Shown in pieces: positions 10,374-19,306 of a DNA stretch of 64,000 nucleotides. The stretch is from the NCBI RefSeq assembly GCF_000009765.2, contig NC_003155.5, positions 7,316,001 through 7,380,000 of the forward strand. The letters run 5' to 3'. The number at the start of each line of letters is the position of its first letter. Within the stretch, counting starts at the first letter, position 1. This stretch comes from Streptomyces avermitilis MA-4680 = NBRC 14893 (lineage in GTDB: Bacteria > Actinomycetota > Actinomycetes > Streptomycetales > Streptomycetaceae). A program made the translations under genes and the position numbers. The notes beneath the pieces were generated by a model. The model ran no database searches. It was not told where the DNA came from and saw only the letters and a list, made by a program, of their open reading frames with translations.

Positions 10374-11006
10374 ATGGGTCAGCCGGTGGAGCGAGAATCT
10401 GGAGAAGCCGCACAGTCGGAGCTTCCGCCGGGCCAGCGACTGCAGCGCGGCTGGCCGGTCACGCACTACGGGCCCGTACCCAAGTTCCGTCCCGAGCGCT
10501 GGGAATTCAGGGTCTTCGGAGCCACCGCCGACGGCGAGAAGCACTGCTGGACCCACGAGGAGTTCACGGCTCTGCCGTATGCCTCGGTCGTGTCCGATCT
10601 GCACTGCGTGACCAAGTTCAGCATGCTCGGTGCCGAATGGGGTGGCATACCGGCTCGTACGATCCTGGAGATCGCCCCGCCCGCCCCGACCGTCACCCAC
10701 GTCATGGTCTGGGCCGAATACGGGTTCAGTTCCAACCTGCGGCTGGCGGACTTCGCCTCCGACCGCACGATCTTCGCCACCCACAAGGACGGCGAGCTGC
10801 TGACGGCGGAGCACGGCTTCCCGCTTCGTCTCGTCGTACCGCATCTGTACGCCTGGAAGGGGCCCAAGTGGGTCCGGGGCGTGGAGTACATGACGGCCGA
10901 CCGGCGCGGTTTCTGGGAGGAGCGCGGCTACCACAACGTGGGTGACCCGTGGCGGGAGCAGCGCTACTCCTACCAGGAAGAGCCCGGGGAAGGCCCCGAG
11001 CTCTGA
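10374..11006 (+). CDS. Sulfite oxidase-like molybdopterin oxidoreductase
   Basis: A 210-residue protein of the sulfite oxidase fold (molybdopterin-binding domain). The molybdenum-ligating cysteine is in SDLHCVTKFSMLG, followed by EWGGIPARTILE. The C-terminal block has PLRLVVPHLYAWKGPKWV and FWEERGYHNVGDPW, both typical. There is no Tat or Sec signal, so it should act in the cytoplasm, unlike YedY/MsrP. No heme or dimerisation domain is attached. ATG 10374 has GGAG just upstream. Substrate is unknown. It is divergent from bfr. Confidence 0.88.
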   Translation: MGQPVERESGEAAQSELPPGQRLQRGWPVTHYGPVPKFRPERWEFRVFGATADGEKHCWTHEEFTALPYASVVSDLHCVTKFSMLGAEWGGIPARTILEIAPPAPTVTHVMVWAEYGFSSNLRLADFASDRTIFATHKDGELLTAEHGFPLRLVVPHLYAWKGPKWVRGVEYMTADRRGFWEERGYHNVGDPWREQRYSYQEEPGEGPEL

Positions 11007-11034
11007 CCCCGGGTCCCGGCCCCCTGCGGGCGGG

Positions 11035-11556
11035 TCAGTGGTGGTACTGGTGCACCACCGCGTGGCCCTTGCCGCGGCCGATCATCCATCGGTTGACGGG
11101 CACGGTGATCACGAACGCGGCGACCAGCGAGAGGGCCAGTGAGCCCCAGAACAGCACGTCGTCGAGGTGGGCGTCCATCGCGGCCGGCCAGAGCGCGATC
11201 ACGCCGTTGTCGATCAGCTCCATCACGGCGATGGACAGGGTGTCCGCGGCGAGCGCGACCCGCAAGGCGGTCCGGAAGCCGACACCGGCCTTCAGCACTC
11301 CGCGCAACGTGAGCGAGTAGCCGAAGAAGAAGGCGAGCACGATCGCCAGGATCGTCGTCGGCACGTTGCCCCAGCCGAGCGCGGTGCCGACCACCATGCC
11401 GAGCACCTCGCCGATGGCGCAGCCGGTGAGGCAGTGGAGCGTGGCCTGGGCGGCCATGGCCCAGCCGACCTTCCCGGGGCTGTGGGCGGGCGGGTGCGCC
11501 TCGTGGCCGACGGGCTCGGCGTGTCCGTGGTGTCCGGCGTGTGCGTCGTGCCGCAT
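11035..11556 (-). CDS. DUF4396 membrane protein with His-rich N-terminus, candidate copper protein
   Basis: A 173-residue protein of about four membrane helices, DUF4396 family. The N-terminus is strikingly His-rich (MRHDAHAGHHGHAEPVGHEA), and His residues also close the C-terminus (HAVVHQYHH). The first helix has conserved-looking Cys in TLHCLTGCAIGEVLGM. These are plausible metal ligands. Immediately upstream on this strand is a perfect CsoR-type palindrome at 11609-11625, which suggests copper-responsive expression. ATG 11556 is chosen because TATGAC next to the palindrome would serve as its -10. An in-frame ATG at 11607 would place the operator in the ribosome site. Function in copper handling is inference. 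Confidence 0.75.
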   Translation of the reverse strand: MRHDAHAGHHGHAEPVGHEAHPPAHSPGKVGWAMAAQATLHCLTGCAIGEVLGMVVGTALGWGNVPTTILAIVLAFFFGYSLTLRGVLKAGVGFRTALRVALAADTLSIAVMELIDNGVIALWPAAMDAHLDDVLFWGSLALSLVAAFVITVPVNRWMIGRGKGHAVVHQYHH

Positions 11557-11608
11557 GAAAGCCCCCGACGTCGAGTGAGTGGTGGTGCCTGTACCGATGG
11601 GCAACGTC

Positions 11609-11625
11609 ATACCCCCCAGGGGTAT
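11609..11625. promoter_or_regulatory. CsoR-like operator
   Basis: ATACCCCCCAGGGGTAT is a perfect 7-3-7 palindrome of the G-rich AT-flanked type bound by CsoR/RcnR-family copper repressors. It overlaps the likely promoter of the His-rich DUF4396 gene. Confidence 0.7.
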
Positions 11626-11679
11626 TCCCATGCGTCTGGCTCCTGTGTTCCTCGACCGCGCCTGTGTTCCTCGGCGGTG

Positions 11680-12612
11680 TCAGCCGTCGCGGAGCTTCTT
11701 GAGCTGCTCCACGTCCGCCGCGTGGCCCTCCTTTCCGCCGGGCGTCTCGATGATCAGAGGGACGCCCTCGGTGGCCGGGTGGGTCATCAGAGCGCGGAAC
11801 GGGTCCTCGCCTATGTGGCCGGAGCCGATGTTCTCGTGGCGGTCCTTGTGCGCGCCGACGACGTCCTTGGAGTCGTTGGCGTGGATCAGCTTGAGACGCC
11901 CCTCGCCGACCGTGTCGACCAGCAGATCGAGCGTCTGGTGCATCCCGCTCGGCCCGGTGAGGTCATGGCCCGCCGCGAAGATGTGACACGTGTCCAGGCA
12001 CACGCCCAGCTTCGGGTGGGCGTCCAGCGCCTCGAAGTACGGCCCGAAGTCCCAGGTCCGGGAGCACAGGGAGGCGCCCTGACCCGCGGTCGACTCCAGG
12101 AGCAGATACGGGTCGTCGTCGTGGGTCAGCTCGTCGAGCAGGGGCAGCAGATGCTCCCGCACCTGGGCGAGGGCGACGGACCGCTCCCGTCCGCCGGTGG
12201 CGCTCCCGGTGTGCACCACCACGCCCAGGGCGCCGATCTCGCGCCCCCTGCGCAGCGAGTGCCGCAGCGACTCCACGGACTTCTCCACGGTCGCCTCGGT
12301 GTGCGAGCCGAAGTTGATCAGATACGGGGCATGGACGTACGCGGGGATCGACTCGGCGGCACAGGCCGCGCGGAACTCCTCGTCCTGCCGCGGATTGCCG
12401 GCGGGCGTCGCCCAGCCGCGCGGGTTGGCGACGAAGACCTGCACGGCCTCGGCCGCGAGGTCGCGGGCGTAGGCCAGACCGACGGAGTGGAGGCCACCGG
12501 CCACCGGGACGTGGCCGCCGACGGGGTTGCGGGAGAGACCGGGGGTGGCGTCGGGCAGGTCGGGGGTGGCGCCGGACGTGCCGAGGGCGCCGCGGGACTG
12601 CTGATTGTTCAC
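11680..12612 (-). CDS. nfo: Endonuclease IV (Nfo) family protein
   Basis: A 310-residue TIM-barrel AP endonuclease, which cuts 5' of abasic sites in base excision repair. Metal and active-site segments are visible: VHAPYLINFGS, VVHTGSATGG, LLLESTAGQGAS, GVCLDTCHIFAAGHD, LKLIHANDSKD, RHENIGSGHIGED and LIIETPGG. The family is usually about 280 residues; the extra 27 or so at the N-terminus (Ser/Pro/Gly-rich) are probably disordered or reflect a later start. GTG 12612 has no strong RBS. It lies 58 nt downstream of the kinase and may be co-transcribed with it. Confidence 0.9.
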   Translation of the reverse strand: MNNQQSRGALGTSGATPDLPDATPGLSRNPVGGHVPVAGGLHSVGLAYARDLAAEAVQVFVANPRGWATPAGNPRQDEEFRAACAAESIPAYVHAPYLINFGSHTEATVEKSVESLRHSLRRGREIGALGVVVHTGSATGGRERSVALAQVREHLLPLLDELTHDDDPYLLLESTAGQGASLCSRTWDFGPYFEALDAHPKLGVCLDTCHIFAAGHDLTGPSGMHQTLDLLVDTVGEGRLKLIHANDSKDVVGAHKDRHENIGSGHIGEDPFRALMTHPATEGVPLIIETPGGKEGHAADVEQLKKLRDG

Positions 12613-12670
12613 CCCATCAGGGTGTCACGCGGTCCCGGGCGCCCGGTCGGCGGCTCTTGCCGGCTCCGCG

Positions 12671-14593
12671 CTAGCGGATCTTGATCGTGATCGTCGACCC
12701 CTTGGGCGCCTTCTCGCCGCCCTCCACCGACTGGTCCTTGACCTCGTCCCCGAAGAACCCGAGCAGACCCCGGTCCTTGTCGACCTCGAAGCCGGCGTCC
12801 TCCAGCGTCTGCTGGGCGTCGGCGACGCTGTCGCCGACGACGTCCGGGACCTCGACCATCTCCGGTCCCTTGGAGATCGTGAGCGTCACCGTGTCGCCCT
12901 CGGCGACCTTGTCGTCGTCCGCGCCCGGCGACTGCTCCACGACCTGGCCCTTCTCGAACTCCGCCGACGTGACCCGCTGCGAGGAGATCCGCACCTTGAG
13001 GCCGGCGTCCTCCAGGTCCGCGGTGGCGTCGTCCACGGACTCGCCCGTGACCTCGGGCACCTCCACCGGACTGCCCTTGCTGACGGTGAACGCGATGGCC
13101 GAACCCCCGCGCCGCTCGGTGCCCGCGGCCGGGTCCGTGCTGATCACGGAGCCCTTGGGGACGTCGTCGCTGACGGCGCGCGAGACCATGCCCGGAGCCA
13201 GGCCGTCCGCCTTGAGCTCCGCCCTGGCCTTGCTCAGCGGGAGGCCCGCGAGATCGGGCACCTTCACGGTCCTCGGGCCGTCGGAAATGGTCAGCGTCAC
13301 GGAGTCGTTGTCCCGGATCCGGGCGCCCGGCTTCGGGTCGCTCCTGATGACCGTGCCGCGCTTCACCGTGTCGCTGTAGTCGTGTCTGACCTGCTTGACG
13401 TCGAGCCCGGCCTTCTCCAGCTGCGCCGTGGCCTCGACCTGCGTCTTCGCGAGCACCGGCGGGACCTTGGTGAACTGGCCGGAGTTGATGTACCAGACGC
13501 CCGCTCCCAGGCCGAGCACCAGCAGCACGGCCGCGACGATCACGAGCGGCCCGCGCCGGGGGCGCCCGGAGCGCCGCCGCGGAGAAACGGGCGGGGACTC
13601 GAACCGGCTCGTCCGGTTGATCTGCTCGTCCTCGTTGACGGGCAGCGGCCGCGGCACCGTCAGCGAACGCGGAATCACACTCGTACGGTCCTCGGCGCCG
13701 CCGTGCTGCGTGGCTATGGCCTGCGGCGGTACGGCGTCGAGCTGCTCGGTGCTGAGCGCCGCCCGTGCCTCCAGGACCTGGGCGAGCAGCGCCACCGCGT
13801 CGGGCGGGCGCAGCCCGGGGTTGCGGGCGGCCGCCGAGGAGACCAGCTCGTCCAGCGTCGCGGGGAGCCCCGGCACGGCGGCCGACGGCGGCGGCACGTC
13901 CTCGTGCAGATGCTGGTAGAGGATCTGGGCCGGGGAGTCCCCGGCGTGCGGCTTGCCGCCCGTGAGCATCTCGTAGAGGACGACACCGCACGCGTACACG
14001 TCGACGCGGGTGTCCGCCGTGCCGTGCTCTATCTGCTCCGGCGCGAGATACGACACGGTGCCGAGCACGGAGCCCGTGGTGTTCGTGACGGTGTCCACAG
14101 CCCGTACGAGCCCGAAGTCGGCCACCTTGACCCGGCCGTCGTCCCCTATCAGGACGTTCTCCGGCTTCATGTCGCGGTGCACGAACCCGGCGCGGTGCGC
14201 GGCGCCGAGCGCGGCGAGCACCGGCTCCAGGATGTCGAGCGCGGCCCGCGGCTGCAGCGCCCCCCGGTCGCGCAGCACATCGCGCAGGGTGCAGCCGGCC
14301 ACGTACTCCATGGCGAGATAGACGTACGACCCGTCCGCGCCCTGGTCGAAGACCTGCACCACATTGGGGTGCGCGAGCCGCGCCACCGACTTGGCCTCGC
14401 GGATGAAACGCTCGACGAACGAGCCGTCGGCGGCCAGTGTCGGATGCATCACCTTGAGGGCGAGCACACGGTCCAGGCGGGTGTCCACGGCCCGGTAGAC
14501 CGTGGCCATCCCACCGACCGCGATCCGAGCGTCGACGCGGTAGCGGCCGTCGAGCACCTGCCCGAGGAGGGGGTCCTGAAGGGTCGTATCCAC
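12671..14593 (-). CDS. Ser/Thr protein kinase with PASTA repeats (PknL-like)
   Basis: A 640-residue membrane kinase. Cytosolic kinase domain 10-275: glycine loop AVGGMATVYRA, Lys in LALKVM, catalytic loop VHRDMKPENVLI, DFG in VADFGLVRAV, and an activation loop with Thr residues (TNTTGSVLGTVSYLAPEQ). A basic juxtamembrane stretch precedes one helix (LVIVAAVLLVLGLGAGVWYI). Outside the cell are four PASTA repeats, which bind peptidoglycan fragments or lipid II in this family. GTG 14593 is taken from the MDTTLQDPLLGQ start. Closeness to the Rv2175c-like gene, class II DAHP synthase and dcw cluster points to the PknL lineage, whose substrate in M. tuberculosis is Rv2175c. The PASTA arrangement resembles the corynebacterial form. 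Confidence 0.93.
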   Translation of the reverse strand: MDTTLQDPLLGQVLDGRYRVDARIAVGGMATVYRAVDTRLDRVLALKVMHPTLAADGSFVERFIREAKSVARLAHPNVVQVFDQGADGSYVYLAMEYVAGCTLRDVLRDRGALQPRAALDILEPVLAALGAAHRAGFVHRDMKPENVLIGDDGRVKVADFGLVRAVDTVTNTTGSVLGTVSYLAPEQIEHGTADTRVDVYACGVVLYEMLTGGKPHAGDSPAQILYQHLHEDVPPPSAAVPGLPATLDELVSSAAARNPGLRPPDAVALLAQVLEARAALSTEQLDAVPPQAIATQHGGAEDRTSVIPRSLTVPRPLPVNEDEQINRTSRFESPPVSPRRRSGRPRRGPLVIVAAVLLVLGLGAGVWYINSGQFTKVPPVLAKTQVEATAQLEKAGLDVKQVRHDYSDTVKRGTVIRSDPKPGARIRDNDSVTLTISDGPRTVKVPDLAGLPLSKARAELKADGLAPGMVSRAVSDDVPKGSVISTDPAAGTERRGGSAIAFTVSKGSPVEVPEVTGESVDDATADLEDAGLKVRISSQRVTSAEFEKGQVVEQSPGADDDKVAEGDTVTLTISKGPEMVEVPDVVGDSVADAQQTLEDAGFEVDKDRGLLGFFGDEVKDQSVEGGEKAPKGSTITIKIR

Positions 14594-14682
14594 GCAGGTG
14601 AGTCTACGAGCCGCCACTGTCACACCCACCCGGTCCGCTTGATCCGGGGACGGAATGCAGCAGAGCTGTGACTGTTGCGCGA

Positions 14683-15480
<798 letters not shown>

Positions 15481-15681
15481 TCAGCCTCCTTGCACGGCGG
15501 TGAGGACTTCGACGCGGTCCCCCTCGGAGAGGGCCGTGGAGGACCACTGCGCGCGCGGGACGACGGTTTCGTTGAGGGCGGCGGCCACGCCGGAGGGAGC
15601 CGCGGTGAGTGTCTTCACGAGGGTGTCGAGCGCGGTGCCCGGCGCGATCCGCCGGCGCTCGCCGTTGACCGAGATGTTCAT
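15481..15681 (-). CDS. thiS: Sulfur carrier protein ThiS
   Basis: A 66-residue ubiquitin-like carrier ending in the required Gly-Gly (VQGG), the site of adenylation and thiocarboxylation. Starts with MNISVNGERR and overlaps the thiO stop by ATGA. It feeds sulfur to ThiG next in the operon. Confidence 0.95.
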   Translation of the reverse strand: MNISVNGERRRIAPGTALDTLVKTLTAAPSGVAAALNETVVPRAQWSSTALSEGDRVEVLTAVQGG

Positions 15682-16844
15682 GCGGACTGCTCCGTGAGTA
15701 CGGCGGTGCTGAAACGCCTGGGGGTGAAGGGGCGGGCCTCGTCGGGAAGCTCGCCGGTGGTCAGGACATGCGCCATGGCGTCTCCGGTGACGGGGGTGAG
15801 CAGGACGCCGTTGCGGAAGTGGCCGGTGGCCAGCAGCAGCCCGTCCAGCTCGGTGGGGCCGAGCAGCGGCGCGTTGTCCGGCGAGCCGGGGCGCAGTCCC
15901 GCGCGGGTCTCGGTGAGCGGCAGTTCGGTGATCCCCGGCACCAGCTCGTGCGCGTCGCGCAGCAGCTCGTACACCCCGCCCGCGGTCACCGTGGTGTCCC
16001 AGCCCAGCTCCTCACTGGTCGCGCCGACGACCAGCTCGCCACTCTCGCGCGGCACCAGATAGATCTGGCTGCCGCGGACGACGGCGCGCACGGTACGGCT
16101 CAGGAACGGTGCGTACCGCTTCGGCACGGTCAGCCGCAGCACCTGTCCCTTCACCGGGCGGACGGGCGGCAGTACGTCGTCGGGGACGCCCGCGAGCTGC
16201 CCGCTGAGGCTGCCCCCGGCGAGCACGATCTGGCCCGCGGCCAGCTCGGCGCCGTCCCTGGTCACGACCCCGGCGGCCCGGCCCCGCACCAGGAACAGGC
16301 GCTCGGCCCACACCCGGTGGAAGACCACCCCGGCGCGCTCGCAGGCCACCACCAGCGCCTTGGCGAGCCGGCGCGGATCGATCTGGTGATCGCCGTCGAC
16401 TCTGAGCCCCCCGCGTACGCCGGGCGCGAGCATCGGCTCGAGACGGCGGCACTCGCGGCCGTTCAGCCACTCCGACTCGAGCCCCGACCGGCGTTGCAGG
16501 GCATGCAGTTCGCGCAGCTGGGCACGGTCGTCGGCGTCGAGCGCGACGGCGAGCGTGCCGCACCGGCGGTAGCCGAGATCGTGCCCGGTCGCCTCGGTGA
16601 GCTCGGCGGCGAAGTCCGGATAGCGGCGCGCGGAGGCAAGGTTGAGCCCCAGCAGGGTCTGCTCGCCGTAGTGCAGCTCGGTGACCGCAGCGAGCATCCC
16701 GGCGGCCACCTGGGCGGCCCCGCCACCGGGGTCGGGGTCCACCACAGCCGTGGCGAACCCGCGCTGCGCGGCGCGCCAGGCGGTCACCAGACCGATGATT
16801 CCGCCCCCCACGACGAGGACGTCGGAGGTATGTGTAGGCGACAT
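15678..16844 (-). CDS. thiO: Glycine oxidase ThiO
   Basis: A 388-residue FAD enzyme that oxidises glycine to the imine used by ThiG. This is the oxygen-dependent alternative to ThiH and fits an aerobe. The FAD fold starts at DVLVVGGGIIGLVTAWRAA. Later FAD-contact blocks are AAGMLAAVTE, RVDGDHQIDPRRL, LAGGSLSGQLAGV and LLLATGHFRNGVLLTP. The TPP riboswitch lies immediately upstream, its 3' end carrying the GGGAGGGG ribosome site. First gene of thiO-thiS-thiG. Confidence 0.95.
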   Translation of the reverse strand: MSPTHTSDVLVVGGGIIGLVTAWRAAQRGFATAVVDPDPGGGAAQVAAGMLAAVTELHYGEQTLLGLNLASARRYPDFAAELTEATGHDLGYRRCGTLAVALDADDRAQLRELHALQRRSGLESEWLNGRECRRLEPMLAPGVRGGLRVDGDHQIDPRRLAKALVVACERAGVVFHRVWAERLFLVRGRAAGVVTRDGAELAAGQIVLAGGSLSGQLAGVPDDVLPPVRPVKGQVLRLTVPKRYAPFLSRTVRAVVRGSQIYLVPRESGELVVGATSEELGWDTTVTAGGVYELLRDAHELVPGITELPLTETRAGLRPGSPDNAPLLGPTELDGLLLATGHFRNGVLLTPVTGDAMAHVLTTGELPDEARPFTPRRFSTAVLTEQSA

Positions 16845-16856
16845 GGGCGTCCAGCC

Positions 16857-16949
16857 CCTCCCTTCGCCGGCATGACCCGGATCAGGTTCGTACGGTCGGA
16901 GGCCGTCCCAGCCTCCCTCTCAGCCCGGTGCGTCCGGGCTCCCGCGAGT
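16857..16949 (-). promoter_or_regulatory. TPP riboswitch (THI element)
   Basis: On the minus strand the leader contains the THI-box cores GGGCTGAGAGGGA and CTGATCCGGGTCATGCCGG-CGAAGGGA. The closing helix is formed by CGCGGGAGCCCGG at the 5' end. The purine-rich 3' end is also the ribosome site of thiO, so thiamine pyrophosphate probably blocks translation start. Confidence 0.93.
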
Positions 16950-17006
16950 GCTTTACGTTGGCCAGCCTAGCCCGTGCCGTTTGCCTCAGTAAGGGAGCCT
17001 CCTGCC

Positions 17007-17357
17007 ATGGCCCGTTCGCTCGACGGACTCGTCCTCGCCCCGGTCACGGACCAGGCGCCGGGTCAGGTGGGTACCCGTACCCGGTTCACGTACCACGAGA
17101 AGGACGGCGAGATCTGGGCCGAGTACGCGGGCGGCGATGTCGTACGCGGCCACCTCGTGGGCAGGCGTGAAGGGGACCGCCTGGACTTCCGGTACGTGCA
17201 GCTGAAGCACGACGGGACCACATCGTCCGGGCACTGCGTCTCCACGGTGATCGAGCTGGCGGACGGCCGTGTGCGTCTTCAGGAGACCTGGGAGTGGGAG
17301 TCGCAGCCGGGCAACGGGACGAGTGTTGTGGAGCAGGTCACTGAGCACGCCCCCTGA
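17007..17357 (+). CDS. Small beta-rich protein, lipocalin-like family, function unknown
   Basis: A 116-residue soluble protein without signal or membrane helix. It is predicted to be almost all beta: alternating stretches TRTRFTYHEKDGEIWAEYAG, VRGHLVGRREGDRLDFRYVQ and STVIELADGRVRLQETWEWE suggest a small barrel. Some databases label relatives as N-acetylglutamate synthase, but I see no acetyl-CoA site and do not support that. ATG 17007 has GGGAG about 9 nt upstream. It is divergent from thiO and 32 nt before the reductase gene, but a palindrome lies between them. Confidence 0.7.
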   Translation: MARSLDGLVLAPVTDQAPGQVGTRTRFTYHEKDGEIWAEYAGGDVVRGHLVGRREGDRLDFRYVQLKHDGTTSSGHCVSTVIELADGRVRLQETWEWESQPGNGTSVVEQVTEHAP

Positions 17358-17373
17358 CTGACAAACTGTCAGT
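17357..17373. promoter_or_regulatory. 17-bp perfect palindrome upstream of the flavoprotein reductase
   Basis: ACTGACAAACTGTCAGT is a perfect 7-3-7 inverted repeat that begins within the stop-codon area of the preceding gene and ends 16 nt before the reductase start. It shares the core CTGTCAG with the element at 18734-18744. Confidence 0.6.
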
Positions 17374-17389
17374 TGTCTATGGTGATCAG

Positions 17390-18619
17390 GTGAGCGAGCA
17401 GACGCAGGAACGAGGCCGTACGGCAGCGCGGCGTGTCGTCGTCGTGGGCGCGGGCATGGCCGGGGTGCAGACCGCGGTCGCCCTGCGGGAGCAGGGCTTC
17501 ACGGGCGGAGTGACGCTGATCGGCGCGGAACCCCATCAGCCGTACGACCGGCCGCCGCTGTCCAAGGCCGTGCTGCTCGGCAAGGCCGAGGGCTCCGCCT
17601 TCGACGTCGACTTCGAGGCGCTCGGCATCGAGCTCCAGCTCGGCCGCGAGGCGCTCGGCCTGCGCCCGGAGGACCACGAACTCGACACGGACTCGGGCCC
17701 CGTCCCGTACGACGTCCTGGTCGCCGCCACCGGTGCGGAACCGATCCAGCTGCCGGGCGCCGAGGGCGTCCCGGGCGTGCATCTGCTGCGCACCCTGGAC
17801 GACGCCGAGCGGCTGCGTCCCGTCCTCGCCCAGCAGCACGACATCGTGGTCGTCGGGGCCGGCTGGATCGGCGCCGAGTTCGCCACGGCCGCGCGCGAGG
17901 CAGGCTGCGCGGTCACGGTCGTCGAGGCCGCGGACCGGCCGCTCGCGGGGGCGCTGCCCGCCGAGGTGGCCGCGCCGATGACGGCCTGGTACGGCGACAG
18001 CGGGGCGCGGCTTCTCACCCACGCGCGCGTGGAGCGCATCGAGCCGGGCGCGGTGGTGCTCGACAACGGCTCGCGGGTGCCCGCGGGCGCCGTCGTCGTC
18101 GGCATCGGCGCCCGTCCCGCCACGGCCTGGCTCGTCGGCTCCGGGATCGCGCTCGGCGCCCACCAGGAGGTCCTCGCCGACAACCACCTGCGCACCTCCC
18201 TGCCGGATGTGTACGCGGTCGGCGACTGCGCCTCCTTCCCGTCGGGACGCTACGAGGCGCGCCTGCTCGTCCATCACTGGGACAACGCCTTGCAGGGCCC
18301 GCGGACGGTGGCCGCGAACATCATCGGGGAGGCCCCGGCGGCGTACGACCCGGTCCCGTACTTCTGGTCGGAGCAGTTCGGCCGGTTCGTCCAGTACGTG
18401 GGCCACCACGCGACCGCCGACGCGACGGTGTGGCGCGGGGACCCGGAGGGGGCCGCCTGGACGGTGTGCTGGCTGCGTGAGGGGCGCCTGGTCGCCCTTC
18501 TGGCGGTGGGCCGTCCGAGGGACCTGGCCCAGGGCCGGAAGCTGATCGAGTCGGGCGCCCCCATGAACCCGGAGCTGCTGGCGGACGCGTCGCGCCCGCT
18601 GAAGGCGGCGGTCGTGTAG
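17390..18619 (+). CDS. FAD-dependent NAD(P)H:ferredoxin reductase-like oxidoreductase
   Basis: A 409-residue flavoprotein of the ferredoxin/rubredoxin reductase family, acting in the cytosol. FAD fold at VVVVGAGMAGVQTAVALREQ, contact block PYDRPPLSKAVLLG, NAD(P) fold VVVGAGWIGAEFATAARE, and the second FAD motif VYAVGDCASFPSGRYE. The C-terminal reductase domain follows (VPYFWSEQFGRFVQYVGHH). GTG 17390 follows GATCAG with no strong RBS. Its electron-accepting partner is not encoded next to it, so it probably serves a ferredoxin/P450 elsewhere. A palindrome sits in its promoter. Confidence 0.88.
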   Translation: MSEQTQERGRTAARRVVVVGAGMAGVQTAVALREQGFTGGVTLIGAEPHQPYDRPPLSKAVLLGKAEGSAFDVDFEALGIELQLGREALGLRPEDHELDTDSGPVPYDVLVAATGAEPIQLPGAEGVPGVHLLRTLDDAERLRPVLAQQHDIVVVGAGWIGAEFATAAREAGCAVTVVEAADRPLAGALPAEVAAPMTAWYGDSGARLLTHARVERIEPGAVVLDNGSRVPAGAVVVGIGARPATAWLVGSGIALGAHQEVLADNHLRTSLPDVYAVGDCASFPSGRYEARLLVHHWDNALQGPRTVAANIIGEAPAAYDPVPYFWSEQFGRFVQYVGHHATADATVWRGDPEGAAWTVCWLREGRLVALLAVGRPRDLAQGRKLIESGAPMNPELLADASRPLKAAVV

Positions 18620-18733
18620 CACTCCCCGGGCACTCTCGGGCACTCCCCGGTTCCGCCGCGGGCGAGGGGGGCGGAGCACCTCGATGGGGGCAGTATGTCC
18701 ATTTCACCCCCACCTGGGCGAGACTCGGGTACC

Positions 18734-18744
18734 GACTGTCAGTC
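18734..18744. promoter_or_regulatory. CTGTCAG palindrome upstream of the Rv2175c-like gene
   Basis: GACTGTCAGTC is a perfect 5-1-5 palindrome ending 21 nt before the start codon. It has the same core as AACTGTCAGTT at 17365-17375, in front of the neighbouring reductase gene. Confidence 0.5.
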
Positions 18745-18765
18745 CGGGATGGCAGTCTTGGTTGC

Positions 18766-19131
18766 GTGACCGAGATTGACGCAAAGATTGATGCTCTCGT
18801 CCCCGCCTGGCTCACCCTCCCCGACATCGCCGAACAGTTCGGCGTCGAGGTGACGCGTGTCCGGCAGCTGGTCAAGGAGGGCCAGGTGATCGCCGTACGC
18901 CGTGGTGAGAACCGCGCGCTGCACGTCCCCGCCGCTTTCATCGACGGGGACAAGGTCGTCAAGGGCCTGACCGGCACCCTGACGCTCCTGCGGGACGACG
19001 GCTTCTCCGACGAAGAGATGATCGAGTGGCTCTTCACGCCCGACGAGAGCCTGCCCGGTACCCCCGCGCAGGCTCTGAGCGAGAATCGTGGGACGGAGGT
19101 GAAGCGCCGCGCCCAGGCGCTCGCCGTCTGA
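18766..19131 (+). CDS. Rv2175c-like winged-helix DNA-binding protein
   Basis: A 121-residue DNA-binding protein. Its N-terminal winged helix (about 12-70) contains LTLPDIAEQFGVEVTRVRQL and the wing EGQVIAVRRGENRALHVPAAF. A C-terminal half follows with GTLTLLRDDGFSDEEMIEWL. M. tuberculosis Rv2175c is phosphorylated by the kinase PknL encoded next to it, which abolishes DNA binding. Here the PASTA kinase gene is 4 kb away, with the thi operon and reductase between. GTG 18766 starts MTEIDAKID, with an N-terminal Thr at position 2. Regulation of the CTGTCAG palindromes by this protein is a guess. Confidence 0.85.
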   Translation: MTEIDAKIDALVPAWLTLPDIAEQFGVEVTRVRQLVKEGQVIAVRRGENRALHVPAAFIDGDKVVKGLTGTLTLLRDDGFSDEEMIEWLFTPDESLPGTPAQALSENRGTEVKRRAQALAV

Positions 19132-19147
19132 CCTGAACAGAGCCGTC

Positions 19148-19195
19148 CGGTGTACGGACCGTGGCCGGCCATGCCCCGCCGCGGTCCGTACACCG
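19148..19195. terminator. 14-bp perfect hairpin after the Rv2175c-like gene
   Basis: CGGTGTACGGACCG (19148-19161) pairs perfectly with CGGTCCGTACACCG (19182-19195), with a 20-nt loop. It starts 16 nt after the stop codon. Its right arm is also the first unit of the tandem array upstream of thiE. Confidence 0.65.
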
Positions 19196-19292
19196 CCGAG
19201 AGACGGTCCGTACGTTCACCGACCGACGGTCCGTACGCCACCGACAGGCGGTCCGTAGGCCACCGGCCGACGGCCCGTGAGCCACCGACAAC
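19182..19292 (+). repeat. Five-unit tandem repeat of about 22 bp upstream of thiE
   Basis: The motif CGGTCCGTA starts at 19182, 19204, 19227 and 19249, and as CGGCCCGTG at 19271. Units are 22 or 23 bp with consensus CGGTCCGTACGCCACCGAC plus A/G-rich ends. Two helical turns per unit would put every copy on the same DNA face. The array ends 15 nt before the thiE start. Confidence 0.85.
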
Positions 19293-19306
19293 GGGGGAAC
19301 TCCACC

